Assembly: GCA_025403435.1 (NCBI GenBank)
Contig: CM046333.1
Span: 10,255,770 to 10,319,769, forward strand
Reading direction: 5' to 3'
DNA: 64,000 nucleotides
From: Artocarpus heterophyllus
Lineage: Eukaryota > Streptophyta > Magnoliopsida > Rosales > Moraceae
The stretch's first letter is position 1. Each line of letters begins with the position of its first letter. The translations under genes were made by a program, and so were the position numbers. Under the pieces are notes generated by a model. That model saw only the letters and a program-made list of their open reading frames with translations. It searched no databases and was not told where the DNA came from. Shown one piece after another: positions 11,852-22,468 of this stretch.

Positions 11852-12545
11852 GTTAAAACATTTTATATTTTCCCGTTTTGCATCCACTTTTTCTTACGTG
11901 TAGTTTTATTTTACATCCCACGTAATGTTTAAAGTTAGATACTTCTCGGGGGGGTTCCCAGGCTGGGAGACAATTGACCGAGCAGAGGTAAATGGTACAA
12001 TTCTTCTCGGTTAAGCCGAGTACCTCTGTCCTCAGTTAATCCGAGGACTTTTGTTCGGTTGTTCCGAGTAGTTATCCATTTTTGCTTAGTTATCCAAGCA
12101 AGTTTAGGTTTCTGGTCTCGGTCGGGCAGAATATAAACGGCGTATATCTACCCTTACCTTGTTGCCCCCCATAGACTTGTTGAAGTTTTAAAGAAACTTT
12201 ACAAGTATAGGACTAATCGGGCACATAGATGTGCCGAGCAACTTAAGGGTGTCTGCATGACAGACATGATACATATACTGACTAGCCCCCCTGTCTAGTT
12301 TGACGAGGATGACTCCCTTGATGGGGAGTCAACATCCTGTCTTCCGAGCTGGGGTTCTGGCGTCTTAGGCATAGTCCTCCCTTAAAGACATTGCTCAGGT
12401 GGAATGAGTTTAGGGAAGTTGTGCTCCATTAATGTAATATTTACATTGATTTTTCCAGCCCTGCCCAGCAGGTCTAGTTACAAAAGAATTGTGGCCAGAG
12501 ATCAAAAAAGGAATCTGGCTCTGACTTCTGTTCTCCCCTTTTTTT
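11852..12545. other. Retrotransposon internal region without a coding frame
   Basis: This is the spacer between the convergent ends of the plus-strand unit and pol. It is rich in pieces resembling CCGAGTACCTCTG/CCGAGGAC and may hold the 3' part of both transcripts. No domain is recognisable. Confidence 0.55.
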
Positions 12546-15500
12546 TTAAATATAGAATCTTTTTAAAAGCTCGGCATTCCATGGATGCCCGAGCTGATTT
12601 CCCTCCGTATCGGTCAGTCTGTAAGTACCTGGCCGCACGATACCTTCGACTTTAAATGGACCTTCCCATTTTGGACCAAAGGACCCAAGACCGGGTTGTT
12701 GAACCGTGACCTTCTTCATCACTAAGTCACCAACTTTAAAGCTTCTCGGCTGAACCCGTTTGTTGTAATACCGAGCTACAACCTGATTCCGGGCTGCATT
12801 ACGAATGGATGCCCGGTTCCTTTTTTCTTCAAGTAGGTCGAGCTCGGTCATCATGAGCTTTTCATTCAGTTTTTCTTCGTATTGCTCGACCCTCAAGCTC
12901 GGTAATCCAACCTCGGCTGGGATGACGGCTTCTGCCCCATAAACCAGGGAGAACGGTGTCTCGCCAGTTGCAGCTCGTGTAGTTGTTCGGTATGCCCAGA
13001 GCACTTGGGGCAGTTCGTCGATCCACGCACCCTTAAGCCCCTCGAGCTTCTTCTTCAGATTGTCTTTAATGGTCTTGTTCACGGCCTCCACCTGGCCGTT
13101 ACTCTGCGGGTAACTCAGAGAAGAGAAGACTTTTTTAATGCCGAGCTGTTCGCACAGATGTCGTAGACCCGAGGAGTCAAACTGCTTGGCATTGTCGGTC
13201 ACGATAGTGTGTGGGATTCCGAACCGACAAATGATGTTTTTTCATACGAAGTTGGTGCACTTAGCTTCAGTCATGCTGGTGCAGGGCTCGACTTCGATCC
13301 ATTTTGTCAGATAGTCTATGGCGACGATACAATATCTGAATTGCGAACGAGCCGGAGGGAGTGGTTCGATCAAGTCGATGGCCCATTTTGCAAATGGCCA
13401 CGCCGAAGTCACCGGATTTAGAGGCTCGACGTGTGAACCTAGCATCCTAGCAAATTGCTGGCATTTGAAGCATTTCCGTGCAAAGCTCCCGCAGTCTTGC
13501 TGCATGGTAGGCCAGTAGTAACCCTGCCGCAGGCATTTCTGGGCCAAGGAGCGTCCACCGAAGTGATTGCCACAAAGGCCTTCATGAATCTCTTTCATTA
13601 AGTACTCGGCCTCCTGGGGATCCAAACATCTTAGGCATGGCGTCGTGTAGCCGCGTCGGTACAGCTTTTCCCCAATCATTGAATACCGGGCCGAGCTGTT
13701 ACGTATCCGACGTGCTTCTTCCCGGTCGTCGGGTAATTCGGCTAGGGTCAGGTATCGGATGATCGCGTCCATCCACGTGCATTTCGGTTCGGCTGCCAGG
13801 CTCATGACCTCCTTACTGATACTTGGTCCAGAGAGTCTTTCAATAGGAACGGATATCGGGTCTACTCCGCCTATCCCGGAGGCTAGTCGGGCAAGGACAT
13901 CGGCTTCCACGTTCTCAGACCGGGGGATTTGTTTAAAAGTGTAGGACTTGAATTGTCCAAGCAACCGTTTCGCTTCTTTTAAATATGCCGTCATCGATTC
14001 TGCTCGGGCCTGGAATCCTCCTGTGACTTGCTGCACCACTAGCATTGAGTCACTATAGATGGTCAGTCGATCAACTCCGAGGTCTCGGGCAATTCGTAGT
14101 CCGGCCAGCAAAGCTTCATACTCCGCTTCGTTATTAGAGGTTTTGAAGTCAAAACGAAGGGCATAAATGACCTTATATCCGTCGGGGCTTGTTAGAATCA
14201 AGCCTGCCCCCGACCCTTCGACGCAGGTTGAGCCATCGACGTGTAGTTTCCAGTTCAGCTCCGGGGAAAGGCCTCGCTCACTGCAGCCAGCTGTATCCGG
14301 CTCCTCAACGGGTGATTTCTCCACTAAGGGAGCCACTTTTCCGGCCTCTGTAAACTCAGCAAGGAAATCCGCTAAGACTTGAGCTTTTATTGCTGTTCTC
14401 GGCACAAAATGTATATCATACTGGCCCAACTCGACCGACCACTTGGCCATCCGACCTGATATTTTCGGGCTCTGTAAAACTTGCCGGAGAGGAAACTTGG
14501 TTGGGATCTTGACGGTATGGCCTTGGTAATACGGTCGTAGCTTCCGGACCGATGTTATTAAGGCGAAGGCTAGCTTTTCCAATGATGAATAGCGCTCCTC
14601 GGCACCTTGGAACGCGTGGCTGGTGTAGTAGACGGGTCTCTGAATCCCGTCTTCATCTCGGATCAACACCGAGCTGACAGCCTTCTCCGAGACGGCTAAA
14701 TAGGCAGTTAAAACCTCACCGGGTGAAGGTTTGGACAGGAGCGGGGGTGTGGCTAGGTAAGCTTTTATGCCTTAAAAAGCATCCTCACACTCCCTGCTCC
14801 ACTCAAACCTCCCCTTAAGTGCCTTGAAGAAAGGGTGACACTTGTCGGTAGCCCGGGAGACAAATCTTGATAAGGCGGCCACCATGCCAGTAAGCCTTTG
14901 CACGTCTTTCACTGTCCGAGGAGAATGCATGTCTATGATTGCCTGGGCCTCTGCCGGGTTCACCTCAATTCCTCGTCGGTTAACCAAAAATCTGAGAAAT
15001 TTGCCAGAGCCGACGCCAAAAGCGCATTTTGTCGGGTTGAGTTTCATCCCATACTCTTGGAGAATGTCAAAGCTAGCTCGGAGGTCGGCTATGTGGTCCT
15101 TCGCTTGGACAGATTTTACTAACATGTCGTCCACGTAGACCTCCATAGTTTTCCCGATCAGCCGAGCGAACATTTTGTTGACGAGGCGTTGATAGGTAGC
15201 TTCGGCGTTCTTGAGACCAAACGGCATTACAACGTAGCAATACAAGCCCTGGTCAGTAACAAATGAGGTTTTGATTTGGTCCTCTTCGGCCATTCTTATC
15301 TGATTATATCCGGAGTATGCGTCCATAAAGCTCAGTAGCTCGTGTCCAGCTGTGGCATCGACGAGCTGGTCTATCCGAGGAAGTGGGAAGCAGTCCTTCG
15401 GGCAGGTCTTGTTAAGGTCGGTATAGTCGATGCAGACCCGCCACTTGCCATTCGCCTTTTTGACGAGGACGACATTTGCCAACCATTCTGGATATTTGAC

Positions 15501-16268
15501 CTCTCTAATAAACTCAGCCTTCAGGAGTTTCTAAACTTCATCAGTGATCGCGGCATATCTTTCTGGATTGAAGGCCCTTCATTTTTGTATCATCGGCCTA
15601 TGACCAGGCTGGACGTTAAGCCGATGGCTGATGACGCTCGGATCTATGCCGGGCATGTCCTCATGAGACCATGCAAAAACGTCACGGTATTCGGAAAGAA
15701 GGGATTCCAGGTCGGCCCGGATCTCAGGTTGTAACTGTGACCCGAGTTGGACAGTACGTTCCGGCCTTTCGGGGTCCAGGGAGAACGGCACTAAGTCTTC
15801 GACCGGGGTACCCCTTACCTCTTCCTCGGGAAACCTGGGGTCTAGGTCCGCGAGCATCTTTGGCGTCGGATCGGTTGGGAGGTCGGTCTCGTCGACCGAA
15901 TACACGGCCAGGATTCCCTGTTGCTGGGCTGAGGCTGCCCGAACTGCGTTTGCATAGCAAGCCCGGGAGTCCGCCTGGGACGAGCGGATTACTCCAACGC
16001 CACCATCGGTCGGGAACTTCATTGCCAGGTGATATGTCGAAACCACGGCCTTTAATCCGTTCAGCGTCGGCCGGCCGATGATGATGTTATACTGAGAGGG
16101 TTTATCGACGACTAAAAAGTCGACCACCCGAGTGACCCTGGCAGCACCTTCTCCAAAAGTTACCGGGAGACTAACCTTCCCGGTTGCTCTGACACACTCA
16201 CCCGCGAAGCCGAAAAGTGGGGTCTGGACCGAGATTAAAGGCGCGTTGCTGATCTTCAGCCTGTCGAA
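12546..16268 (-). pseudogene. pol region: protease end, RT, RNase H, aRNH, integrase (broken)
   Basis: One continuous frame encodes, in order: the end of the aspartic protease region (YNIIIGRPTLN near 16090); reverse transcriptase with KWRVCIDYTDLNKTCPKD and the catalytic YVDD near 15137-15126; a Ty3-type RNase H remnant with LIRDEDG and PVYYTSHAF; a second, archaeal-type RNase H with LHVDGS, NNEAEYEALLAGL and YSDSMLVVQQ; an HHCC zinc finger (H..H, C..C in CFKCQQF); and an integrase core with D (KWAIDLI), D (TDNAKQF) and E (NGQVEAVN), followed by a C-terminal region ending at 12546. In-frame stops occur at 15579 (TGA), 15531 (TAG), 14772 (TAA) and 13242 (TGA). A one-base deletion near 16268 separates it from the gag frame. 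Confidence 0.92.
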
Positions 16269-18130
16269 GCCTGCTTAAAAAGGATGTCCGCCGAACTGCC
16301 ATTGTCAATTAAGACTCGCCGTACAACATTGTTGGCGATAGGCAGTTCGCAAATCAAAGCATCGTTGTGGGGATGCATTAGTCGGTCTGCTTCCTCCTCA
16401 GTGAAAGTGATCGGGGTGTCCTCTTGGCGGCATATCTTATTGATGTGCTCGGACACATTCATGAAGTCACACCGTTGGACCCGCCGAGCCTCTCTGACTT
16501 CGGATCGCCGCCCACTCGATGTGTCCCGGACGACAGGCCCGTCAAGTATCGTATGTACGATATTTGGGGGTTCTAGGGCGTTCCCACTATCGGCCTTGGG
16601 TCGGCTTTGTACGTCTCGGCCTGACGAGTCATTCCTTATAGAGGTCGCCCTCAGGTTTATGGCCTTCTCCACAAACTCCTGCAATAGACCTTCTCGGACC
16701 AACCTTTCTATTTGGTCCTTGAGCTGGATGCATTCTCAGGTAGTATGACCCACATCTTGATGGAACTTACAAAACTTTGACTGGTCATGCTTCGCCCTAA
16801 AGCCTCGAAGCTTGGGCGGCGGTGTCAACAGATTCTTGTCGCCGACCTGGGCGAGCACCTCATCGATAGTTGCCACCAGGGGCGTGTAGTTTTGGAACTT
16901 GCCGGTCAGCCCCTTCGGCTTATCAGCTTTCTCTTTCTTTTGCTTCTTCGCATGCTCGACGCTGCCCTGCTCCGGCCCTTTTTTCTACTTTTTTTCCTTT
17001 TTTGTCCCGCTCGGGCCATCCTCATCCTGGCGGCTTTTCATGTACTCGGCAGCGTCCGCATGTCTTTGGGCGTACCCGAGCATCTGTGGAAACGTATTTG
17101 GCTGCTCAAAGGCCAGGGACCAGGTTAGCTTCTCGTCTCGGAGGCCCCCTACAAAAATATGTTTGAGGGTCTCGTCTTCGACGTGCTTGACCTCAAGAGC
17201 AGCCCGGGTAAATCAGTTGACATAGTCCCTGACACTGCCGTCTCCCTGCTTGACGGCGTACAAGGAAGTTATTTCTTTCCTCCGCGTCCTGGTTGTAGAG
17301 AATGCAGTGGAGAAGGCGTCAGTTAAATGCCCAAAAGAAGAAATCGACCCTGGTTCGAGTCGTCGGAACCACTGCCGAGCAGGGCCTGTAAGGGTGAGCG
17401 AGAAAGCTTTGCACATTGCAGCATCACTGGCATTCTGCAACAGCATGTGCCCGCGAAAGAGTTCGGCATGCTCATCCGCGTCGGTGGCCCCATCGTAAGA
17501 CTTGATTTGTGGGACCTTAAACTTCGGCGGCATGGGTGCCCGCATTATGTGATCCGAGAAGGGCGGATCCTGAGCCCCGATCTCATCCAAACCGAACCTG
17601 CAATTGCGGATCTCATCGATCTGTCGCTGCAGCACCCGAAACTGGCGACTATTCGTGTCTTCGGGCAGTTCGACCCGATAGGGTACTCCGCCCTCAGCAC
17701 GGCCTCCAGCTCCGCCTTGGCGATTTCTGTTAATCCCTCGGTACCCGAGCCGATCAAACACCGAGGCTCTGGAACCTTGTGGTGAAGGGACACGGTGTGG
17801 TTGACGTCCCATCTGATGTTCATGAACCAGTCTATTGTCAAGCAGGGGCCCTCTGGTGGATCCCGGAGACTGCTCTGATCGATCCTCCCAATTGGTGGCG
17901 CTCTGCTCACGTCGACCCCCTGCCTGGTCAACCTGGGCGGGGGGTGGCGGTTCCGGTGCAGCTCGGGCCTGCATCGACTCGGCTCTTGCCACGCTTCCTT
18001 GCCCTCCGGATCGAGATCTGGCGGTCTGAGGACGACCGCTGGGCCGTTCTGCAGCCGGTTGCTTATGCCTGGCGTCGCCCGACTCCTGATGTCGGGCGGT
18101 ACTATCTCTTGCGTTACCTCGTGTTGTCAT
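16256..18130 (-). pseudogene. gag with start of protease (broken)
   Basis: The chosen ATG at 18130 begins MTTRGNARDS, just inside the PBS; an in-frame ATG at 18250 lies in the LTR and is not expected to be used. The N-terminal half is a basic, Arg/Gln/Pro-rich disordered stretch. The retrotransposon gag domain follows, with MPPKFKVPQIKSYDGATD, LLQNASDAAMCKAFSLTL and ARQWFRRL. A Lys-rich linker precedes a Zn-binding-like KFCKFHQDVGHTT. The protease active-site region reads LIDNGSSADILF; the Asp is followed by Asn-Gly rather than Gly-Gly. In-frame stops are at 17213 (TGA), 16985 (TAG) and 16736 (TGA), and frame is lost at about 16268. The product would be the capsid precursor of virus-like particles; this copy cannot make it whole. 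Confidence 0.9.
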
Positions 18131-18174
18131 TTCAGAAATTCGAGGTATAATAACTTTGGATTGAGGCGCGTTCG

Positions 18175-18192
18175 GCCCTCCTTCTAGCGCCA
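18175..18192 (-). other. Primer binding site of the retrotransposon
   Basis: Three bases inside the 5' LTR edge, the element strand reads TGGCGCTAGAAGGAGGG. A TGG start complementary to the tRNA CCA end is diagnostic; I did not identify the tRNA species. Confidence 0.75.
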
Positions 18193-18195
18193 AAA

Positions 18196-18819
18196 TGTTG
18201 ATGCTTACCGCTGTCCGGCGTCGGATCAACACCCACGTGTGACTGAACACCTTCTGACCTCTTCTTAAGCTTGCCCCTGGTCGAGAGTGAGTACCTACGG
18301 GAGGGATGATTCGGAGAAATGGGGTTAGTCAATAGACAAGGGCTCTCCGATGTTCAAGGCAAGTATTGCTCGGCAGAGGTCGGCAGCTAATTAAGTGTGA
18401 AGAGGTCTCTCTCTCTAAAACGTCATAAATGCATCCTATTTATAGGCCACCAGCTGGATCAGGTGCAAGATGGGTTTTGCCCATTACCCAGGTGTCACAT
18501 CAAAGTGTATCAAGCAATAAGTGACAAGTGTCGCGTCCATTGTCCAATGGATTGGACTCTATCGGACGGCAGCACGTTTGCCTGGTGTTGGCCTACAAGG
18601 ATGGGTAGTGACGTATTATGATGAATAACGTGGCCCGGCCCGAGCTACTGTACATCCCCGAGGTGGCAGCCTTCTTGGGGGCGTGCCCTCAGATAAATGG
18701 AAGGCACCTTGGGAAGAAGCATAAGTCGTCGGGTCGGGCGGTAGCCTATGTCTGCCTAACTGAGTTGCCGACCACCAAAGTTAGTGTCCTCGGTGGCGGC
18801 GCCGAGCTTACCCTCAACA
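18196..18819 (-). repeat. 5' LTR (relative to element orientation)
   Basis: 624 bp, the partner of 8227-8850. Transitions predominate among the roughly 15 differences I counted. The tips TGTTGA and TCAACA are perfect inverted repeats. Transcription of gag-pol would start in this LTR. Confidence 0.95.
18437..18444 (-). promoter_or_regulatory. TATA box in the 5' LTR
   Basis: On the element strand the LTR reads CTATAAATAGG, a good plant TATA box upstream of gag and in the right direction. The same site is conserved in the other LTR (8468-8475). Confidence 0.65.
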
Positions 18820-18932
18820 ATGTCAATAAGCAACACTGTCATAAATAAAAATTCAAGAAGTAGAATGTCAAAATTAAAAATTTGAGGACTAAAATATCAC
18901 TATACTTAGAATTCAAGGACTAACAGTATTAA

Positions 18933-19717
18933 ATAGGGGCGGCAATTTGATTCAACGGTTGGGTTAGTGTCGGGTTGGGGTCAATTTTTACAAATATTAG
19001 GTCGACATTAACCCGACCCATGACACAAACGAGTTGAGAATTCTCAACCCTAATACGACCCATTTTGGTATGGGTTGACGCGAACATGACCCGTGCCAAC
19101 CCGTTCCTTATGACAATGTCAAAAAACAATGACTCGTAACCCGTATTTGACCCAGAACTCGACTATGACACATAACTTGCCTATGACCTGCCTACACTAG
19201 TATATATATAATATAAAAGCAAACATAAAATTAGATGAGTTTCATACCATAACAACAAAAAAGTCCAGTCTTAAAATTTAAAAAAATCCAACAAATATAA
19301 AACATATCACGAGTTATCATAGCAACTGTCGATATTGTTACTAAATGCAGATTCTGATACAACTGTTGATACCAAAATGCTTAAAATGTCACGAGCCTCA
19401 TAGCAAGGATAGAATAATAGAACTGATTTGTTTTCTAAAATGAGAGGTAGGGCTTTGATGTTTAGGATTATACTATTGTCTATATCTGATCTGATATATG
19501 ATAATAGAATAAAAAAATCTGAATAAATATAAGTGTGTCAATTACGAGTCAGTTAGGGTTAGGCGGGTTGACCCGAACCCAACTTTGTTTTTAGATGGGT
19601 TAGTTTCGGGTTGATATTAAACTGATTTGAAGTTAATTTTTTTTTTGACAAAAACCCATAAAAATTCGTATCGGGTTCGTGTTGTGTCATTGTGTCGCAA
19701 CCCATATTATTGGCTCT
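18933..19717. mobile_element. hAT-like non-autonomous transposon
   Basis: A 785-bp insert flanked by AGTATTAA on both sides (18925-18932 and 19718-19725). The left end reads TAGGGGCGGCAATTTG and the complement of the right end TAGAGCCAATAATATG, a degenerate terminal inverted repeat. Both subterminal regions are full of GGGTT/AACCC words (for example CGGGTTGGGGTC, AACCCGACCC, GGGTTGACCCGAACCC), an arrangement common in plant hAT elements. No transposase frame is present. Confidence 0.72.
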
Positions 19718-20042
19718 AGTATTAATAAACAATTGTGTTACGCCTTATTTAATTATTTCTTCCTCTAAGAAACTTTCCATTTTTGGTGTTCAAACACCAA
19801 TTTATTGAAGCCAAAATCATGGTATTGTTTGTTTTTCTAGAAAAAAAAATAATGGTATTTTTCGTAAGCTAGAAAGTAACATCATCATTAAATTAGTCAA
19901 ATTAATGCACCATATTATTTTTATACACATGGCAACGGCTTATTAAACACAGCCTATATAAGCTACCATGAAGACCTGCGATCTATTTAAGACAATAGAA
20001 CTCAACAAAATTGCCCAACACAGTCACATTCAAGATTTGTCT

Positions 20043-21925
20043 TCACAACGGTACTTGTGGAGGACAACATCCATTGGGAGGCCCAAGCGAAGCAACGCCA
20101 GCAGCTTGGGTGTAAGGCCGTGTTTGGCTAGGCCAAGCCATGATGTGGAGCCGAATCCTCTCCAGTTGGTCAATGGCTGAGGTTAAGGTGTCCCTAATCT
20201 CATTGTGATCACAGCAGTTTATGAGCCCCGCTGAACAGACATTTGAAGGCATCACGCTCTTCCCTTCTAAACGAGAGATCACAAGCAAGTGTCCACTTGC
20301 GCACGCTTCTTCATATAGGCTGCGAAGGCCGGCTCTATCCGCAGCCGATCCTTTTGTCACCGAGAACACACAAATGAAGCCCTGTAGATGAAATCAAAGG
20401 AAACAGGAAAGGGGAATTGTTAATCTATTTATGTTGCGGCTTAGTTTTGCATAACGGAGTAATTAATTACCTCTTCTGTTCGCTTGATATCCATTCCGAA
20501 TCGCTCTTCTCCGAGTTTCGGTGTCATTTCGAGCGAGACTTCTGTTATTCCTGGTAGAAACCAGAGTCTTATCCCCCGAACTAGTTGGATATTTGTATTC
20601 TGGTTCTGTTGCCAACCCCAAACTATTTCTCTTCCGGCGAAATTATTAGCTTTCTCCTTCTCCTTTTCCTTCAAAAGGAAACGCAAGAATTAGCATCTAA
20701 ACAGATATTGGCAAAAAACTGTGATATAATTTTTTTCCCCTGGTGAGAGCAGGTAGGTACCAAGGAGGAGCTAAACTGTTCTGTCTGGATGTTGACAAAG
20801 ACAAGAGGAACTCCAGAAGAAACCGCCGCGGTGAACCAAGCCATGGATCTAGCTACGGTGGGGTGAATGTTAGAGCGCTCGCCTTGTAAGGGCATGAACA
20901 GAATGGAGCTAATAACAGTACAACGTTGGTCAGGCAAGTATGTGTCCACTTTCACCTTCCAATCATACTTCACTCCTCTTTTGTTGAACTCGCTACATGT
21001 AGAATTTACTACCGACCTGCTCATTTCTGCAGTAAAGATAAAAGATGACTCGTTAAATTACCATGTTTTCGCGCATTACTAGTCTTTTAAGGTTCGTAAA
21101 TACAGCTTATTTAAGTCTAGTTACTTCAAATAAATTGAAGACTTTGTAATTGGGCAGCTTGTAAATTTCAGACAGATTTTTACATGGTGGCCATCAACTC
21201 CTGACAGAGTTTAGTTACAAAGCATTAGCCAGTAAAGAATTAGATTGATTCACTACCGGCCCAACTTCACCTTCAGTCTTTTGCTGAAAGAGTTCATTGT
21301 TTTTCCTTTTTCTTCATCAATTAGATTTTTAAAAAGTCATATGAGTGGAATATATACATATTATTCATGCATGGTGTTTCTCCTTGAATTTTTACCATCA
21401 TGACCCCGAAATTCATGTTAGGAATTAATTAAGTTCAACAAGATCAATCTAATTTATGAAGCAGCGTATGAATGAATCAAAGTCTTTTCTAAAAAGATAG
21501 CCACTAATTCAAGGCTGACCATTGATCAAGAAGAAAAAGTGAAAAACGGCCTAACCCTGCAACTTGGTGCACTGATCTATTGTCAAGTCCCCCAAAACAG
21601 CAACATGCCTGTCATCCGTGGCCGCTTTGATGGTGAACCTTCTTTGAAGCATCGAACACTTGTCTTGCACGACGCGTGCCCTGAGCTTTAGCAGCTTCTC
21701 ACCCCTCCTGACCTTCACCCATATGAACTCCGCTTGTTGGTTGATTTTTCCCAGCTGCAAACTCAGCTCCGACTTGGCTTTCGCCGGCACGAACTCCTCT
21801 TCTTCCTTATCACTCTCCGCGAATCCTTCGATGATGTCTCCTGGCAGAGGCATGCTCTCATCCCACTCTTCCGGCACCTCTTGCTTCACTTGTTTCACGC
21901 ATACTATTGTCTGAGCGCCGCCCAT
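20043..21925 (-). CDS. Uncharacterised plant protein with a PDZ-like stretch
   Basis: Four exons (21556-21925, 20761-21026, 20471-20668, 20043-20381), GT-AG and in frame, give 390 residues. I recall close homologues in many plants but no assigned function. The N-terminus ([20 protein letters not shown]) is followed by an acidic stretch with SDKEEEEF. A Val/Lys/Arg-rich middle has [20 protein letters not shown]. The third exon has [13 protein letters not shown] and [10 protein letters not shown]. The last exon opens [19 protein letters not shown], which resembles the carboxylate-binding side of a PDZ fold (G-S-A-A-D-R-A-G-L), and ends in a conserved Cys/Pro tail. No signal peptide or membrane segment is evident. 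A TATA box sits 128 bases upstream of the ATG. Gene structure is well supported; function is unknown. Confidence 0.85.
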
Positions 21926-22052
21926 TTTGCTATTCTAAACTTCTAACCGAAAAATGAGGATCTTGAAGCAGTACCAAATTTTAAGAGAGGCAACAAAAAT
22001 CATTGGGGTCATAGGTTTTGCCACCATGTACGAGCACTTCAAGGAAGGGAGG

Positions 22053-22060
22053 TTTTATAG
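22053..22060 (-). promoter_or_regulatory. TATA box of the PDZ-like gene
   Basis: CTATAAAA on the minus strand, about 130 bases before the ATG at 21925. It is the only good TATA match in that interval. Confidence 0.5.
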
Positions 22061-22468
22061 GTCTCTACGTCCTAAAAATAAACTATAATCTTCCTTGTAA
22101 CTTGTGTATAAATGCAAATCAAATTGCTCTATATTTTTTTAATTGTATACTACGATAGTTTTATCTGATAAAACGAAGCCGGTTGGCCGCTTTCAACTTT
22201 CTATCCTATAATAATAATAATAATATTGCAAACAATTTTCATTATGCTCCTTTTATGTGGACCACAAAGAATTTTCGTTTCTTATTTCAAATAATAATAA
22301 TAAAAAAAATATTCGTACGAATTATAGAAATCTGTTAAAACGAAAAATAAGGAAGAATAATTACAAATTAAGCAATAAAAAACTTAGAAGAAAAAGTAGG
22401 GAGAGGAAAAAAAATAGTGCGGCTAGGAAACGATGCAAAACTTGAAAAATAAAAATGAAAAACTACTA

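Larger units (their letters stand above)
8227..18819 (-). mobile_element. Ty3/gypsy LTR retrotransposon, Tat/Retand-like, inactive
   Basis: A full-length 10,593-bp element. It is bounded by 624-bp LTRs with TGTTGA/TCAACA tips and flanked by the 5-bp target duplication ATGTC (8222-8226 and 18820-18824). Reading on the minus strand from the LTR at 18819, the order is LTR, PBS, gag, protease, reverse transcriptase, RNase H, archaeal-type RNase H, integrase, a long non-pol region, PPT, LTR. The dual RNase H and the extra gene on the opposite strand between pol and the 3' LTR are features of the Tat lineage (Retand/Ogre relatives). By eye the LTRs differ at about 15 positions (2.4%), so insertion was fairly recent. 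All three coding units carry in-frame stops, so the copy is not autonomous. Confidence 0.95.

Noticed and set aside
15671..18187. Many plus-strand ORFs opposite gag and pol
   Set aside because: Shadow frames of the GC-rich gag-pol coding strand; no known protein features.
19968..20180. Plus-strand ORF with a nearby CTATATAAG TATA-like word
   Set aside because: It overlaps antisense to the well-supported last exon of the PDZ-like gene and has no family match.
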